DNA of 64,000 bases from Siniperca chuatsi (taxonomy: Eukaryota; Chordata; Actinopteri; Centrarchiformes; Sinipercidae), in contig NC_058061.1 in NCBI RefSeq assembly GCF_020085105.1, forward strand, positions 4,460,284-4,524,283, given 5' to 3'. A program made the translations under genes and the position numbers. Shown here piece after piece: positions 38,901 to 50,263 of this stretch. Each line of letters begins with the position of its first letter. The first letter of the stretch is position 1. The notes under the pieces were generated by a model. It saw only the letters and a list, made by a program, of their open reading frames with translations, had not been told where the DNA came from and did no database searches.

Positions 38901-41204
38901 TGTTGGCAAGGATATCTTTCCATACAAAAATGACAAAAATAAAACTTTTTTAGTGCAGAAACCAACGATAGCTGAGAGCAGAACTATCAACACAGTTACG
39001 AGACTGGCCATGTCGCTCAGGCGATCCAAATGCACAAAACGGACAGAATAAAAAGGAAACTTTAGAGCACAAGAGCCACGAGAACAATTTAATTTAACCG
39101 AATATACTTTTTGTTTTTATTAATTAAATTTTTTTTTATATTGTTCAGTGACTCCTGTGTGCAACTGCAACTGCTGAATCTGCTGATTACTTTTCATCAT
39201 TAATTAATCATTAATCAGAAAATAGTGAAAAAAGTCCGTCACATTTTCCCTGAGCTCAAGGTGACGAGTTCACATTGCTTGTTTGTTCCAACCAACAGTC
39301 CAAACCTCCAAAATATTAAATTATAAAAACAGAGAAAAGCAGCAAATCCTCACATCTGAGAAGCTGAAATCTCAGAATATGTGGCATTTTTCTTGGATAA
39401 AATGACTTAAATCAATTATTCGACTAATGGTTTCAGCCCTGCTGTGTTTGGCATACCGTCATGGTTGTTGAGACTTCAATCAGTATGCAGACTGTACAGA
39501 ACTCAGCTGCTCGGCTGTAAACCAGGACCAAGAGGTGCGACCACATCACGCCTGTTTCAGCCTCTTTACATCGGCTCCCTGTTGGTTTTAGGATTGATTT
39601 TAAGATCTTGTTGATTACTTTTAAGGCTCTTCATGGCCCCAGACTATATCTTAGACCTTGTAATCCCTTATGAACCTTCACGTGAGATCTTCGGGCAGGG
39701 GTCTCATGTCTGTTCCTGAGTCCAGGATGGAAACTAAGGGGGACAGAGCTTTTGCTATCAAGGCCCCGAGGATCTGGAACAACCTGCCCGAAGACATCAG
39801 GCTGTCTGAGTCAGTGTCTTCGTTTAAGTCTCGTCTCAAAACACATTTTTATCTGAAAGCAGATCCTGATCTTACCTGAACTGTCTGTTTATTTTATTGT
39901 TTATTTTATTGCTTTTGTGTATTTTATTTCTTTATATTTCATCTTTCACTGTGGTATTTTATTTCTCTTGTGAAGCACTTTGTACTTTGTTTTGATAAGT
40001 GCTCTATAAATAAAGTTTTATTATTATTTTATTAATTCAGTGACAACTGTAAATCACAGATACAAAGCAGCTACACCAATGTGTCATTATGAAGGGAATA
40101 TAAATCAGCAGTATCAGCTTTAAAAAAATGGGTTGACAGTCACTTTTTTAGTGGGTTTAAAGGTCACATAAGGTCACAAAGAGCCTCAGCGAGTCAGAGA
40201 CAGAAAGAGAGACTCACCAGCTCAGAACCCTTTCGGCTCTCGTAGTTTGTAAAGAAACGGAAACCTTCGTTGCTGTAACCCTTCAGGAGGACCATACGAG
40301 CGGATGGACGTCCATCTCTGTACAGACACAAATGAGGTCGACATTAGACTGTGAAAAACTGAAAATAAATCAGCACTTTCATTTCAAGAGGTGGCGTTAC
40401 CTACTTGGTGGCAGTGGCAATGCACATAGCATTTGCCTCTCCGATTTCAGGGCACTTTGTGGCTTGATCAAACCAGTTTCCAAATTGTTTGATTGGGTCC
40501 AGAGATACAAGCTGACTCTCCTCAAAGCACTGTGGAAAAAAAAAAAAATTATATATGAATGCACTGAGAAACAGACACCAACACTCTTACAAAAACTTCA
40601 TGCTGGCCTTACATGACTCTTCTGAATTACAGAGGATGTGGGAGACCACCAGTGTCAGTGTCTTTGAATTACTTATCTAGGGTGTCTGTTTTAGCTTTTT
40701 TTAAAAATTTTTAATAGGCTGCACAGGCCAGAAGTCAAAGTCAAGGTCTGAAACATCTGGGGAGCATGAAAATACAGATACCTGCTTTCTCCAGCTGTGT
40801 CACATACTGTTTTCAAGATAACCAGGTTAGATTAAAAAAACAGTACACGTTGTACACCTAGCATTGGGCTTATATCATCATAACCTTACAGTTACACAGA
40901 CTGGACAGTGGATTAAGTTATATGACTCAATGTATTTCACCTTGACACAGGTAACTCAAGTCTTTTGAATGCCACTCACCTCCTTATCTCCTTTGTATTT
41001 CTTCCTCATGTCACTCAGGTCCATGCTTGTACTGTCACTCGTTGATTTCCGGTACAAATTCAGTGCAAAAACGCTTTGTTGTCGTCCCACTGTCAAAGAG
41101 GCGTGAGACGGAGTATTTCTACCAAATATACCGATATGCCTCAGTAAATTCCTACTGAGTATGCGCCTCATGTTTGTCAAACTGACGCTGACGTAACCGC
41201 GCAT
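35904..41204 (-). CDS. pnpo: Pyridoxine/pyridoxamine 5'-phosphate oxidase, 7 coding exons
   Basis: Exons: 41204-40980, 40529-40405, 40317-40218, 37880-37827, 37726-37598, 37516-37446, 36069-35904; phases agree and give 289 residues. The enzyme uses FMN and O2 to oxidise pyridoxine or pyridoxamine 5'-phosphate to pyridoxal 5'-phosphate. Visible parts: [19 protein letters not shown]; the FMN-binding stretches [11 protein letters not shown] and [34 protein letters not shown]; and the C-terminal FMN/PLP site [17 protein letters not shown]. From MDLSDM onward the length (229) matches human (230), but the leader before it is 60 residues against about 31 and is Arg-rich, like a mitochondrial presequence. 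A second in-frame Met lies at residue 12. Intron 6 is packed with nested repeats. Exon 2 uses the donor GTAGGT. Confidence 0.95.
36090..37345. repeat. Nested repeat composite in pnpo intron 6
   Basis: A degraded plus-strand copy (about 36090-36290; TTGCTTTCTTGCTTAGAGGC, GACACCACTCTCACATCTGT, GGAAACAGCTAGTCTGGC) of the ACATTTTGGGAAATA repeat family is followed by a minus-strand copy. That copy begins near 36440 (GCTAGCTGTTTCCCCCTGTT), is interrupted at 36520-37008, resumes at 37013 (ACAGATATGAGAGTGGTATT), is interrupted again at about 37080-37337 by a LINE 3' end, and finishes as TATTTCCCAAAATG at 37340. A better copy of the family is at 54656. Confidence 0.7.
36516..37012. repeat. piggyBac-like MITE (AGGTGGGGTATGCGATTCT ends)
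   Basis: TTAA stands at both sides (36516-36519, 37009-37012). The terminal inverted repeat AGGTGGGGTATGCGATTCT and its exact complement AGAATCGCATACCCCACCT are 19 bp. The element is about 490 bp and encodes no transposase. It is inserted in an older repeat copy, which continues on both sides. Confidence 0.85.
38205..38532 (+). repeat. TAGGGCTGCAAC-type MITE in pnpo intron 3
   Basis: It opens AGGGGTGGAACTATTTTTC and has TTGATTAATCGATTAATCC, AAATAGTGAAAAATGTCCATC, GTACCTTGTTTTGTCTG and ATTTGAGAAGCTGGATG. It closes GATTAAAGGAGTAATAATTT then CAGCTCCAC. Both termini are mutated. Confidence 0.75.
39168..39442 (+). repeat. TAGGGCTGCAAC-type MITE, second copy in pnpo intron 3
   Basis: It carries GCAACTGCTGAATCTGCTG, AATCAGAAAATAGTGAAAAA, CAACCAACAGTCCAAACCTC and AGCAAATCCTCACATCTGAG. 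It ends GACTAATGGTTTCAGCCCTG. The intervening DNA (38533-39167) holds nothing I recognise. Confidence 0.75.
39485..40025 (+). mobile_element. L2-type LINE 3' end, copy 3
   Basis: It runs from GACTGTACAGAACTCAGCTG through the RT C-terminal stretch ([24 protein letters not shown]) to the tail GTGCTCTATAAATAAAG and (TTATT). It is 5'-truncated and disrupted in its coding part. It lies in pnpo intron 3, antisense to pnpo. Confidence 0.85.
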
Positions 41205-41865
41205 CTTCCATTACGTAAAATATTACGCAAACGTGCGAAATGTTTTGTAACTGGACCAGTAACTGTTAAGTATAACAACGGTTTAGGCAATTTTAAAATC
41301 ACATTTCCACAATTACGGTTTGGTTAAGAATACATTTAGGAGTGTGTATACAGCAGATGTGATTTAAACACAAAATCTGAAAAGCGATGACATCGATGAT
41401 TAAAACTACACATCGATGCGTTATGCTGCGTTCAAGTCATATCTATTATCACGAGCAAACGAGTCCCCCTTAACGTCAGCCACCTAGCTAGTTAGTTGTA
41501 TCCGTTGATGTATTATCTCCCGATTAAAAAAAATATAAATTAATTTTCTCTGGCTGACATCTATAATATCTCCCATTTGGCGAAAAGAGCTAACGTTACA
41601 CAAGTGTCAACAAACCGGTGGTAAAATGGTCGCAACGCCACAAACAAAAATCTGACATTAACACAGATACAACCGATTTAGCTATTCACAAATTAGCAAT
41701 CTATTGATTTTTGTTTCTGAATTCAATTGTTGGCGAATATAACAATATGAAACTCGCTTAGGATTGATTTTCACAATTATCAGGTTTGATTATCTTTTGT
41801 CGACATGGCAGTGAATGCAGCATTTGCGCTATCGTCACTTCCTGAATCATGTTTTCCTGTTAAAG
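41205..41865. promoter_or_regulatory. Shared divergent promoter of pnpo and mrpl10
   Basis: The two start codons face away from each other across 661 bp, so both promoters must lie within or very near this stretch. A GATGGCGGCGACC context surrounds the mrpl10 start, resembling a YY1-type site (AAGATGGCGGC), common in ribosomal and mitochondrial genes. No TATA box is seen. In human the two genes are not adjacent, because SP2, SP6, SCRN2 and LRRC46 lie between. Confidence 0.55.
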
Positions 41866-44690
41866 ATGGCGGCGACCTTGTGTATAAAATTACTACCGAA
41901 ACAGGGTAATATAGAGTCAAAACTGCATTTCTAGAATTAGCTATGTGTCTGTAGCGAGTTAGTACTTTGTTGCCTGTATTTATAGAACTGGCTAACGCTG
42001 CCAGTATTAGCTATGCTTCAGTGAAACAGCTTATCAGATAGGTAGACGTGTTTAGTTAGCCAGTGTTAGCACAGCAGCCTCAGACTTTTCTTTCACAGTA
42101 CGTTGGACGTTAGCAAGTGTTTAACAAACTTTGTGCCTTTCAGGATGGCTTCCCCTGACACAGAGTGTTCGGCACGGCTCCAAGGCTGTGACTCGCCACA
42201 GGAGACCGATGCATATCCTCAAACAGAAGCTCATGGCTGTTACACAGTACATTCCTCCCACACGGGTTGTTCCTCCAGGCGCCTATCCATCCCAAACCAA
42301 AAAAGTCCAGGAGGTAACATCCCTCCCCTTCTCATCCTTTCTCTGACATGATTTTATAATTTCTCTGCAATCATGACATGAAGGGCCAAGAGCCGATATA
42401 TAACATTGTTAGTAAGTAGATGAATTTCCAGAGCTCGCATTGCATGCAGGGCCAAAAGTTTGTGGACACCAAAACATTACACCCATTGTGCAAGCTCTTC
42501 TCTTTTATTCAATCAGGATACCGCTTTGATGTTGGTCATGAAGAGGGATTTGAAGAACGTGTTCCAGGACTATAAGATGGTCGCTGTGGTCCAGAACAAC
42601 GCCAGCAACGCTGAAGACATGATGATTCTCAAGCACAGACTTTATAAACATGGCATCACTGTCAAGTTCTTCCCCAACCAGGTAATGCTCATGTCTTGTA
42701 CAGTAGCTTGCGCAGGTGAGGTTACTTTATTTAATGATTTTATTAGATAGCAGACAGTAGAGAGGTGACGGGATATTAGGGGGGAGAGATAGATGAGGAA
42801 CGACATGCAACAAAGGTCCCAGACTGGCGACTGGTTCGTGGACCAGTCGTCCATTTTTTATTGGCATTTTAAAACCATAAAATATAGCATGTGTAACATT
42901 TCTTTCCAACAGATGGACTGGACCACATGACTTTACCTACTAAGGATCACACAACCTCTGCAGACGGAAAGGACCGTAACATTTAAGATGTTGCTGGTTA
43001 CTAGTTATTGTTTTGCTTTGTTTATCATGGGATATTACACAAGATTTAGTATTAAATATTTTATATAATATTTTGGCAAACCCCTGCTTTAGTCTTACCA
43101 ATTCTATCTCCACAAATTAATTCCAGGCTGTGAAACAATGCATCATCTCTACAGCTACGGCATATTAGTAAAATAACCAATCAAAGTCGATAAGAATGGG
43201 ACTGAAATGTGCCCTGTTTCCGTCACTCAAAACACACAACATGCTACACAACTCTGAGCCCCTGTAATCTTAGTTTTCTATGTAATTTCTAATCTTTAAT
43301 CACGCTCTTTTTCAGGTGATGCGGTCGTTCCTTGAACACAGTGCGTACTGCAACATGGCGCCTCTGTTCATCGGCCCGACAGTTCTGTTGGTTAGTAAAG
43401 AACCAAAGGCGAAGGAGATGCTCGCAACTCTGAGGGCCAGCCCACAGATGACACTCCTAGGTACGTTTATCTTCTGTGTCTGCTTGCAAGGAGGAACTTT
43501 GTAATGCAGAATGATCATTTTATGGTGTTTGCTACAGACAAAGGTTGCACATGCACGATACGATGCCTCAGGAACTTTATAAATTGATTTACACAAAAAA
43601 TGGTAGATGTTGACTGTGGGTCAAGAAACATGTTGATCCTGATCTGGCATTTTCAGCCTAAGACAATTTATTAATAACTTTGTTTCATACCCTAAGGGTG
43701 TGTTTGCGATCATTTTAAGTGATAGAACTAAAAAGGCTTTTGAGAGTAACCGCAACTTGAAGAACTGATTATTTTCTTGTTGGAATTTGTTTTATAATAT
43801 AATGCAATAATCCCACTGTGACCCAGGTACACAAATTAGTAAACTGGTAAAATTAATTCCACACCTGTGCTACCATTGTTATTAAAAAAAAATTGCGACT
43901 TGTTTGCCTGGACACACACATTCATTGTAACTGTGATTGAGAGATAAATACATTAACTCCTAAAAGCTGGGATGCAAGTATCTTGTATTTTCATCATTGC
44001 TTAATCAACTAATTATTATTATTTTTTGTGTATAAAATCAAGCACATAAAATGTCAAAAATAATATATCTACATATAGACATCTCAAATCACTATAGACC
44101 AAATTTATGTTGTTAAACAGTCAGAAAATCCCAAAGATACAGAATTTATTGTAGAATGACCGCAAATTCTCATTTTTGAGAAGCTGCAGTCAGCAGATGT
44201 TTGGTAAGCTAACTTGGTCTTCAATAATTAATAAAATATATATTTTAAAGTCATTATATTTCAGTCAATCAGTTAATTTACTATTTGTTTCAGTCTATTA
44301 CAGTAAGATAAAAAAACGATTTAATTTCAAAAGTAGGATAAATCCAACATGCCGGACACCTGGACTCTTGTTTGTTATTCATTAACTTCACTGAAAAACA
44401 CATTTAACAGATTGTGATCGAGTCATTTACCTGCAGCTCATCTCTCAACAGGAGCCTGTATAGACAACACGTTGCTGAGTGCACAGGGGGTGTCGAGTTA
44501 CTCTAAACTGCCGTCAGTCACTGTTGTCCAGGGTGAACTGGTCAGCGGGCTGACGATGCTGACCTCCTGCACAGCCTCCATGCTGCAGCGCCACCCGGCC
44601 CACCTGTCCGCCCTGCTCCAGCAGTACGTCAAACAGCAGAGCTCGGACGACAGCGCAGGGGGAGCTCCTAAAGCAGAGGAGGCCACGTAG
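41866..44690 (+). CDS. mrpl10: Mitochondrial large ribosomal subunit protein uL10m, 5 exons
   Basis: Exons 41866-41905, 42144-42313, 42517-42681, 43316-43460 and 44452-44690 give 252 residues (human 261) with consistent phases. uL10m forms the base of the L7/L12 stalk of the mitochondrial ribosome. The N-terminus MAATLCIKLLPKQ is basic and Met/Leu-rich, as in a mitochondrial presequence. It is followed by the family signature RHGSKAVTRHRRPMH and KLMAVTQYIPP. Further conserved blocks: VFQDYKMVAVVQNNASNAED, LYKHGITVKFFPNQ, PLFIGPTVLLVSKEPK, GACIDNTLLS and YSKLPSVTVVQGELV. The ATG in GATGGCGGC gives MAA, the usual start. A TAGGGCTGCAAC-type MITE (43985-44300) lies in the last intron. Confidence 0.95.
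43985..44300 (+). repeat. TAGGGCTGCAAC-type MITE in mrpl10 intron 4
   Basis: It shows CATTGCTTAATCAACTAATT, AAACAGTCAGAAAATCCCAA, GAATGACCGCAAATTCTC and TTTTGAGAAGCTGCAGTCAG. It ends TCAATCAGTTAATTTACTAT then TTGTTTCAG. Degraded at both ends. Confidence 0.65.
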
Positions 44691-45120
44691 AGCTTCAGAG
44701 GAACTTACTGGGACTGTTGCCTTGCAGATTTCCAGCTGCTTGGACTGACGAGGGACTGTTGGGTCGGATGCATTTGGATGCTTTAGAATTTTTTTTGATT
44801 TAGTACCAAAGTTCCAGGCAAATTCTTAAGATTAGAAGTTTGCTAAAAATAAGTTGGTTGTTCATTCAATCTTTAAAAATGTAAGTGGAGTAGTTGAGTT
44901 GGTGCTAAATTCAACTGAATCGTACTGTGTGCGTCCACCCTGGGAGTGCTGGGGCTTCTGTGAATGAAGGAGTCTGCAGCCTTGACTGTTTTCAGTGTAC
45001 CTCGACCTCTTAATGGAAGTATTGGATGGAAAGTGCTGCAAAAATGTCAGTGTTGCCCAAGGAATTCCTTTATTTAAGAATATAGTTGCATATAAATAAA
45101 CTATGTCAACACAATCTGTT
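44691..45120 (+). other. mrpl10: mrpl10 3' UTR with poly(A) signal
   Basis: AATAAA occurs at 45095-45100 (TATAAATAAACTATG), about 400 bases after the stop. The following intergenic stretch 45121-46150 contains no gene or repeat I can name; a small CpG-rich patch (GCGCACGGCGCGCGCATCC) lies at 45925-45945, where the osbpl7 promoter is expected. Confidence 0.65.
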
Positions 45121-46149
45121 GCTCAGTCTCATTTGTTTGAATTTTGCAGGATTTGTCAGACATACAAATAAAATTTGAGTTTTTGATTGATATCTTAAAT
45201 TAAATGCATAATCTTTTGCATTTGATCTGCTCAGCTGATACATACAGCATCAGCTGGAGTGGCAGCATTGTTGGCATAAGTGGCATCATGTAAACCACTC
45301 CAGCCAAAATAAACACAAGTGGTCACAGATCCTGATACGTTAATCTGCAGATTACAGCATGTTAATCTGGGTCAGTTAGTCTATAATGGTCTTCCTTTCT
45401 GAGAGAGATGGACATTACTCAGGCACACACCACAACACCACACTCCTCTGCATAAAGAGGGAATGTCAGAACTGTCTTAAAACACATTTTGATTCAGAAA
45501 CCAAAGTAAAGGTGATTAGTATCACTATAGTGACAGATCTATATAACTGAAAATGCTTTGATTTTCATATTTATCACAAAATGCTCGGAGCTGCAGACAA
45601 AGGGTCACCTGCACCATCTACAAACTATTGGTATGATGGTAAATAAAGGCTAGATTATGACCTAAAAACCCATATCAACAAATATGTATGTCTTTCAGAA
45701 CACATGTAAGATCATTTCCCCCCTTAAACTACTATATTATATGAATTCCATCCTTACTCGTATGATGAGACCCTATTTAAGTTCGTACTCTTTGCTTTAC
45801 GCTTAAAAATGAGTAAACTAGCTGTGCAGAGTGAGTGGAAGTTGGCTAGATTTACCCTCCACCACATCCCTTCTAGACGTTCAGTGTAATTCCAGCTAAT
45901 GCGGATAATGACCAGGACACATTGCGCACGGCGCGCGCATCCTGCGACGCACAGCTCTCCTTGGATTTGGAGGAAGCTCGTGTCACTCACCGGCAGAGAG
46001 GACACGGTCGCTGGGATTATGTGATCAGAATCAGTGATTATCTGTGGAGATAACATGTAGTTTGACTCATTTTTCAATGGTGTTCGATGGAAAAACGTTT
46101 TCTTCATCGAAATGCTGATTTCCCGCAGTTTCTCAAACGCCAGATGAGA

Positions 46150-46217
46150 CACTTGTTGGATTTATCAGGCGCGGAGGACTGCAACAGATGATGATGAGAG
46201 TCGGATGTGGATTTCAG
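46150..46217 (+). other. osbpl7: Probable non-coding first exon of osbpl7
   Basis: GATGATGAGAGTCGGATGTG leads into ATTTCAG and the donor GTAAAA at 46218. The first coding exon begins at the acceptor 50146-50147. This would make a 3.9-kb 5' intron. The exon's 5' end and the promoter upstream (CpG patch near 45930-46010) are inference. Confidence 0.35.
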
Positions 46218-47529
46218 GTAAAACTTCTTCCCTGGCCTTTAAATATTAGCTCAGAAAACACAGACCCGAAATGCAAAAGTTTGGGTTCAATTCAGATGCA
46301 AATGACCAATGAAACAATCCATCAGAATATTTAACATAATTTAGATATTATATGTAATTTTCATTCATCTATCTAGCGAGTGCATCGTGGACCCCTGCTC
46401 ATATTGGTAAAATACAAAAAAAACGGTTGGTTGAAATTCTCAAAACTCCCACTTCTCTGTGTACGGGGACAGTGGCTTCTTAATGGGCTTTAGATAAGAG
46501 CTTGTGCAGCCCTGAATAGTTCTCATGGGCCCTAAAGGACTTGTGTGACATCAGCTAAAAGTTGGGATAAAAGTTCCTGGTACTTTTGGTGGAAAAAGCA
46601 GTTTTAAGGATGTGAAGTCAGACTGGCTGCTCACACTGAACCATTTTCACTCAGATATATCAGTGTGGCTGCTTCCTGCTTGCGCTTTTGTCAGTTAATT
46701 GTCTGTCAAAGCAAATGCAGAGTGTGTGACATCCTCTCCTCTCTCTGCTAACAATCACACACTTCTTCAGCTGTTGGAAGACAATGTGCTTCCCCCCAGG
46801 TGCTGTTGGGTATATTTACATTTTCTCACCTCTGATTTTAATTACAAACATACTGAGTCCTTGTAATTTGATTTACTAAAGCATTAATCAGGAGAATCCT
46901 CACTTAGTCTATTTAAAGTGTTTGTTCTGCAAATGGAGTAAGGTTGAGGAATTTCACACTCATTCATAAATATTATCCTTCACTGATCTTCGATTGGCTG
47001 CAGTTTTTATTCCAAAAACGAGGTTATAGCTGTCGTAATCTCTGCATCTTAACCGTCTGGCATGATGCAGTTTTGTGGCTGTTGCCAAAATGCATCCTTC
47101 ACCTTGGCTGACTTGTTTTGTTGGCTTCCATTTCCATATAATGAGCTCATGATGTAACTTATCCATCAGTATGCACACCATGTCTCCTCTTTCTGGGTCA
47201 AACAGGAGGAAAAGTTGCATTTTGACCAAGAATCATTCGTTTATTTGGGGTTTTTGAGTTTTTGAACAGCCCTTTAAATGCTTTATTGTCTCTTTAAAAA
47301 GTTGATTCAGATTATTTGGAGTGTGATTGCTCTACATTTCCTAAAAGTGAACAACCTCAACTGTATGCAACTATGAAACCTATACTGTAAATACTAGATT
47401 TTCAATAACAAGTTTTGCAAAAGCTTCAAATCTGGAATTATAGTTTGTACTCTTAGTTAAAGCCTTGTGGAAACTGTAACATAACTTTCGTCGCCATCCA
47501 ATGAGTTCAAAACCAATTTTTTTTTAAAG

Positions 47530-47615
47530 TTGTAGGTCAGATCTCCCTCGAAAAAGAGATTTTAATCTCAAGGGACTTCCTGGTTAAATAAAGGTTAAAG
47601 AATTATAAAAAAAGA
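47530..47615 (+). mobile_element. Non-LTR retrotransposon 3' end
   Basis: AGGTCAGATCTCCCTCGAAA, AAGAGATTTTAATCTCAAGG and TTCCTGGTTAAATAAAGGTT form the widespread fish LINE tail that ends in (AAATA)n. Only the last roughly 85 bp is recognisable. Confidence 0.55.
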
Positions 47616-47929
47616 ATATTCTTTGTGCTCCTCCTTGAGTAAGCGAGCTCAGAAACCCGCAAATCCTTTCATCCTGTTTCCACCACATGCTTTTCTCACC
47701 GAGGTCAGTTACTCTCATCCTCTCCTGCTGTTGTGTAACAGCAAGCCAGGCTGCTTCTGCCCAGATTTAGAGGGATATCAGTTTGGATGTAATGCACCAT
47801 TCATTGTGTATCCACTGAGATATATTCTCACTGTGTTAAGAGTTCACATCGCCGTAAAACCTAAAAATGTTTTCTCCATGCGAACAAAATTTGGTCACTG
47901 TCTCGCAAACAGGTTTTCATCAAACCTTT

Positions 47930-48104
47930 TGACATCAAAGCACTGCATCGTATTTATTCTTTTTTGTAATCGCACTGCATATTTTCTGTTTTTATGTCTG
48001 TAAAGCACTTTGTCAAAAACAAGTGCTATTTAAATAACTTATATGATTCTTCTTCTTCTTCTTCTTCTTCTTCTTCTTCTTCTTCTTCTTCTTCTTCTTC
48101 TTCT
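47930..48104 (+). mobile_element. L2-like LINE tail ending in a (TTC)n microsatellite
   Basis: GTCTGTAAAGCACTTTGTC and AAGTGCTATTTAAATAA are an L2-type 3' end. Directly after it, about 48048-48104, come some 18 CTT/TTC units. The repeat produces a spurious leucine-run ORF. Upstream open reading to 47623 has no recognisable domain. Confidence 0.6.
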
Positions 48105-49169
48105 CATTATCATTTCAGATTCATCTAAACGTGTAATTTCTAAGTACTTGGATACCAATCCAACTGACATTTTTCTAACTGCTGTCCTGTGTGATTGTGG
48201 TCAGCATCTTTGCACTTTTTATAGAGTTGAATCAGCACTTCAATGACACAAAAATGTAACATTATAACCTTCAAAAAGATAGTATCTATCGCAGGCTTAT
48301 TGTATTAGATTGGAGCATGTTATAGGGTGTTTATGTCTTTTTAAACACCCCCATGTTCAAAGGCTCTATGATTAACAGATAATTCTGTGACACAGCAACC
48401 ACAAGAATGACAAGAGACACTACATCTTCATAGGCTGTTCTTGTTTTTACCTCAAGCATCTTATAAAGGAAGACTGTGCTCAAATACATCATTAACAGTT
48501 TCTTTTTTGAAAGATGTATGGTATCTGGAAACAAACAACAATTTAGCCTTATTCATTTCGAAATATCCCGTATAAAATTTAAAATATTCCCACATCAATT
48601 GTCTGTTTTTGTTCAGTGACGTGCTCAGTCTGGGTGACTTTAAGATCCAGAGTGATCTAGATCAGGATCCAGGAGTTATACGTGGTGTATCCAGGCAGCA
48701 TTTGCGACATCAAATGAACCGAGTGCTCAGTTCCCACCTCTGTTAGGTAACTGGATTACAGAGTCCTATCTCGTCTCCTGCTTTGTTGAAGCTATTTAAC
48801 ACTTTCACTGTGGTGTGGAGCTGTCATGAGTCATTACACAGTGCAGCTCTTCATAAAGGACAATATCCAACTTAACATGTACAACATTTGATAAAAGTAA
48901 GATATTAAAGTAAGAGCTGGCTCCTCTGCAGTTTATTCTAACTTTACACTGCAACAGTTTGTTCATGCAAGCAAACGTTTTGATTATGTATTCCACTTAG
49001 GCCATGACGTTTAACAGATAATGTTTAATCGATTTGTTGGCGATTAATAAGCAACAACTTTTAATTAATGGATTCATTGTCAAAAGTCATTCATCAGATT
49101 CCAGCACCTCAAATGTGACGATTTTCTGCTTATCTCTGTTTTATAACACTGTAAACTGAATATCTTTGG

Positions 49170-49306
49170 TGAGAAAAAAAATCTCACCACAAGGTCCATT
49201 TAGTAGCTATTCTGGAGCTTTTGATCATATGACATTATCTTCATCAGCAGATGGAGTTTGACCAGCTGTCATGGAATTGTAGATGTTCAGATTTCCATTT
49301 TTTCAA
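49170..49306. mobile_element. Small element with 11-bp target duplication
   Basis: AATATCTTTGG stands on both sides (49159-49169, 49307-49317), exactly. The inserted 137 bp resembles the palindromic element at 29238-29345 (AAGGTCCATTTAGTAGCTAT and CTTCATCAGCAGATGGAGTT), but here only one arm is clear. The duplication length points to a retroposition-like mechanism. Confidence 0.65.
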
Positions 49307-49348
49307 AATATCTTTGGATTTTGAACTGTGGTTCGGTTAACACAAGCA

Positions 49349-49862
49349 ATAGTGGAAGAAGTATTCACATAATTTACTTAAGTAAAAGTAGCAATACCAC
49401 ACTGTAAAAATACTCTATTACAAGTAAAGGACCTGCATTCAAATTTTTACTTAGGTAGAAGTACAAAATAAACTTAAATTATCAAAAGTAAAAGTACTCT
49501 TTATGCAGAATAGCCAGTGTCAGTGTTACTATGTTATTGGATCATTATTATTTATACATTTAAGCAGTACGTTCATGTTAGGCGCAGTGGAGTTCATTAT
49601 AATTGCTTCATAACATGCTGAGTAGTTAAACTTTTGATACTTCATGTTAGAAACTGATCATATTTTTTATGTGTAAAATCTTTACTTGTAAAGTAACTAG
49701 TCACTATAGCTTTCAGGAAAATGTGAGTAAAAGACACAATATTTTCTTCGAAAACGCAGTGGAGTAGAAGTATAAAGTGACAAAAAATGGAAATGCTCAA
49801 GTACAAGTCCCTCTAAATACAGTACTTGAGTAAATGTACTTTGTTAATTTCCACCATTATAA
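49349..49862 (+). repeat. hAT-like MITE inserted in an older MITE
   Basis: Ends ATAGTGGAAGAAGTATTCAC and AATTTCCACCATTAT are the family's inverted termini. ACAAGCA flanks it at 49342-49348 and 49863-49869; hAT elements make 8-bp duplications, so one base has probably diverged. The interior holds AGTAAAAGTAGCAATACCAC and the AGTACTTGAGTAAATGTACT block. Confidence 0.8.
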
Positions 49863-50263
49863 ACAAGCACTTTGAAGACGACAACTTGGACTCTTGTGAA
49901 ATTGTATTGAGCATTTTTCAGTTTTCTGTCATTTTGTAGTTTAAACAATTAATCAACAATTTGAGAAAACAATTATCATTGTCATTATCGATCAATCATT
50001 ACTTGCTGCCCTTCCTCAGAAGTCTTTACATTTATCTTTCCTTTCTTGAAAATGCATCCAGAAAACTTCTTTGATGTGTGTTCTTATTTGTTGTAATACA
50101 GACTGGAGACGTAATATTGATAATATAATATAATATTTTGATTTCAGGACCATATTCTCTCATTGGCTAACCTACTCATGGGTCTTTTGGCAGATTGCAG
50201 CAGATCTCTCTCAACAACCAGCCGATCACAACGGGGATGGAAGTCTGAGGTCTGCGCTCTGAA

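Larger units (their letters stand above)
49005..50010. repeat. TAGGGCTGCAAC-type MITE split by two later insertions
   Basis: Pieces 49005-49158, 49318-49341 and 49870-50010 read as one element of this family: AATCGATTTGTTGGCGATTA, then TAACACTGTAAACTGAATAT, then CTTTGGATTTTGAACTGTGG, then GCATTTTTCAGTTTTCTGTC and ATTATCGATCAATCATTACT. Insertions occupy 49170-49306 (11-bp duplication) and 49349-49862 (7-bp duplication). All lie in osbpl7 intron 1. Confidence 0.75.

Noticed and set aside
47623-48003. 126-codon plus-strand open frame in osbpl7 intron 1
   Set aside because: No domain or family likeness. Its 3' part runs into an L2-type LINE tail, so it is most likely repeat-derived or chance.
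48043-48246. Leucine-run protein
   Set aside because: Created by the (TTC)n microsatellite.
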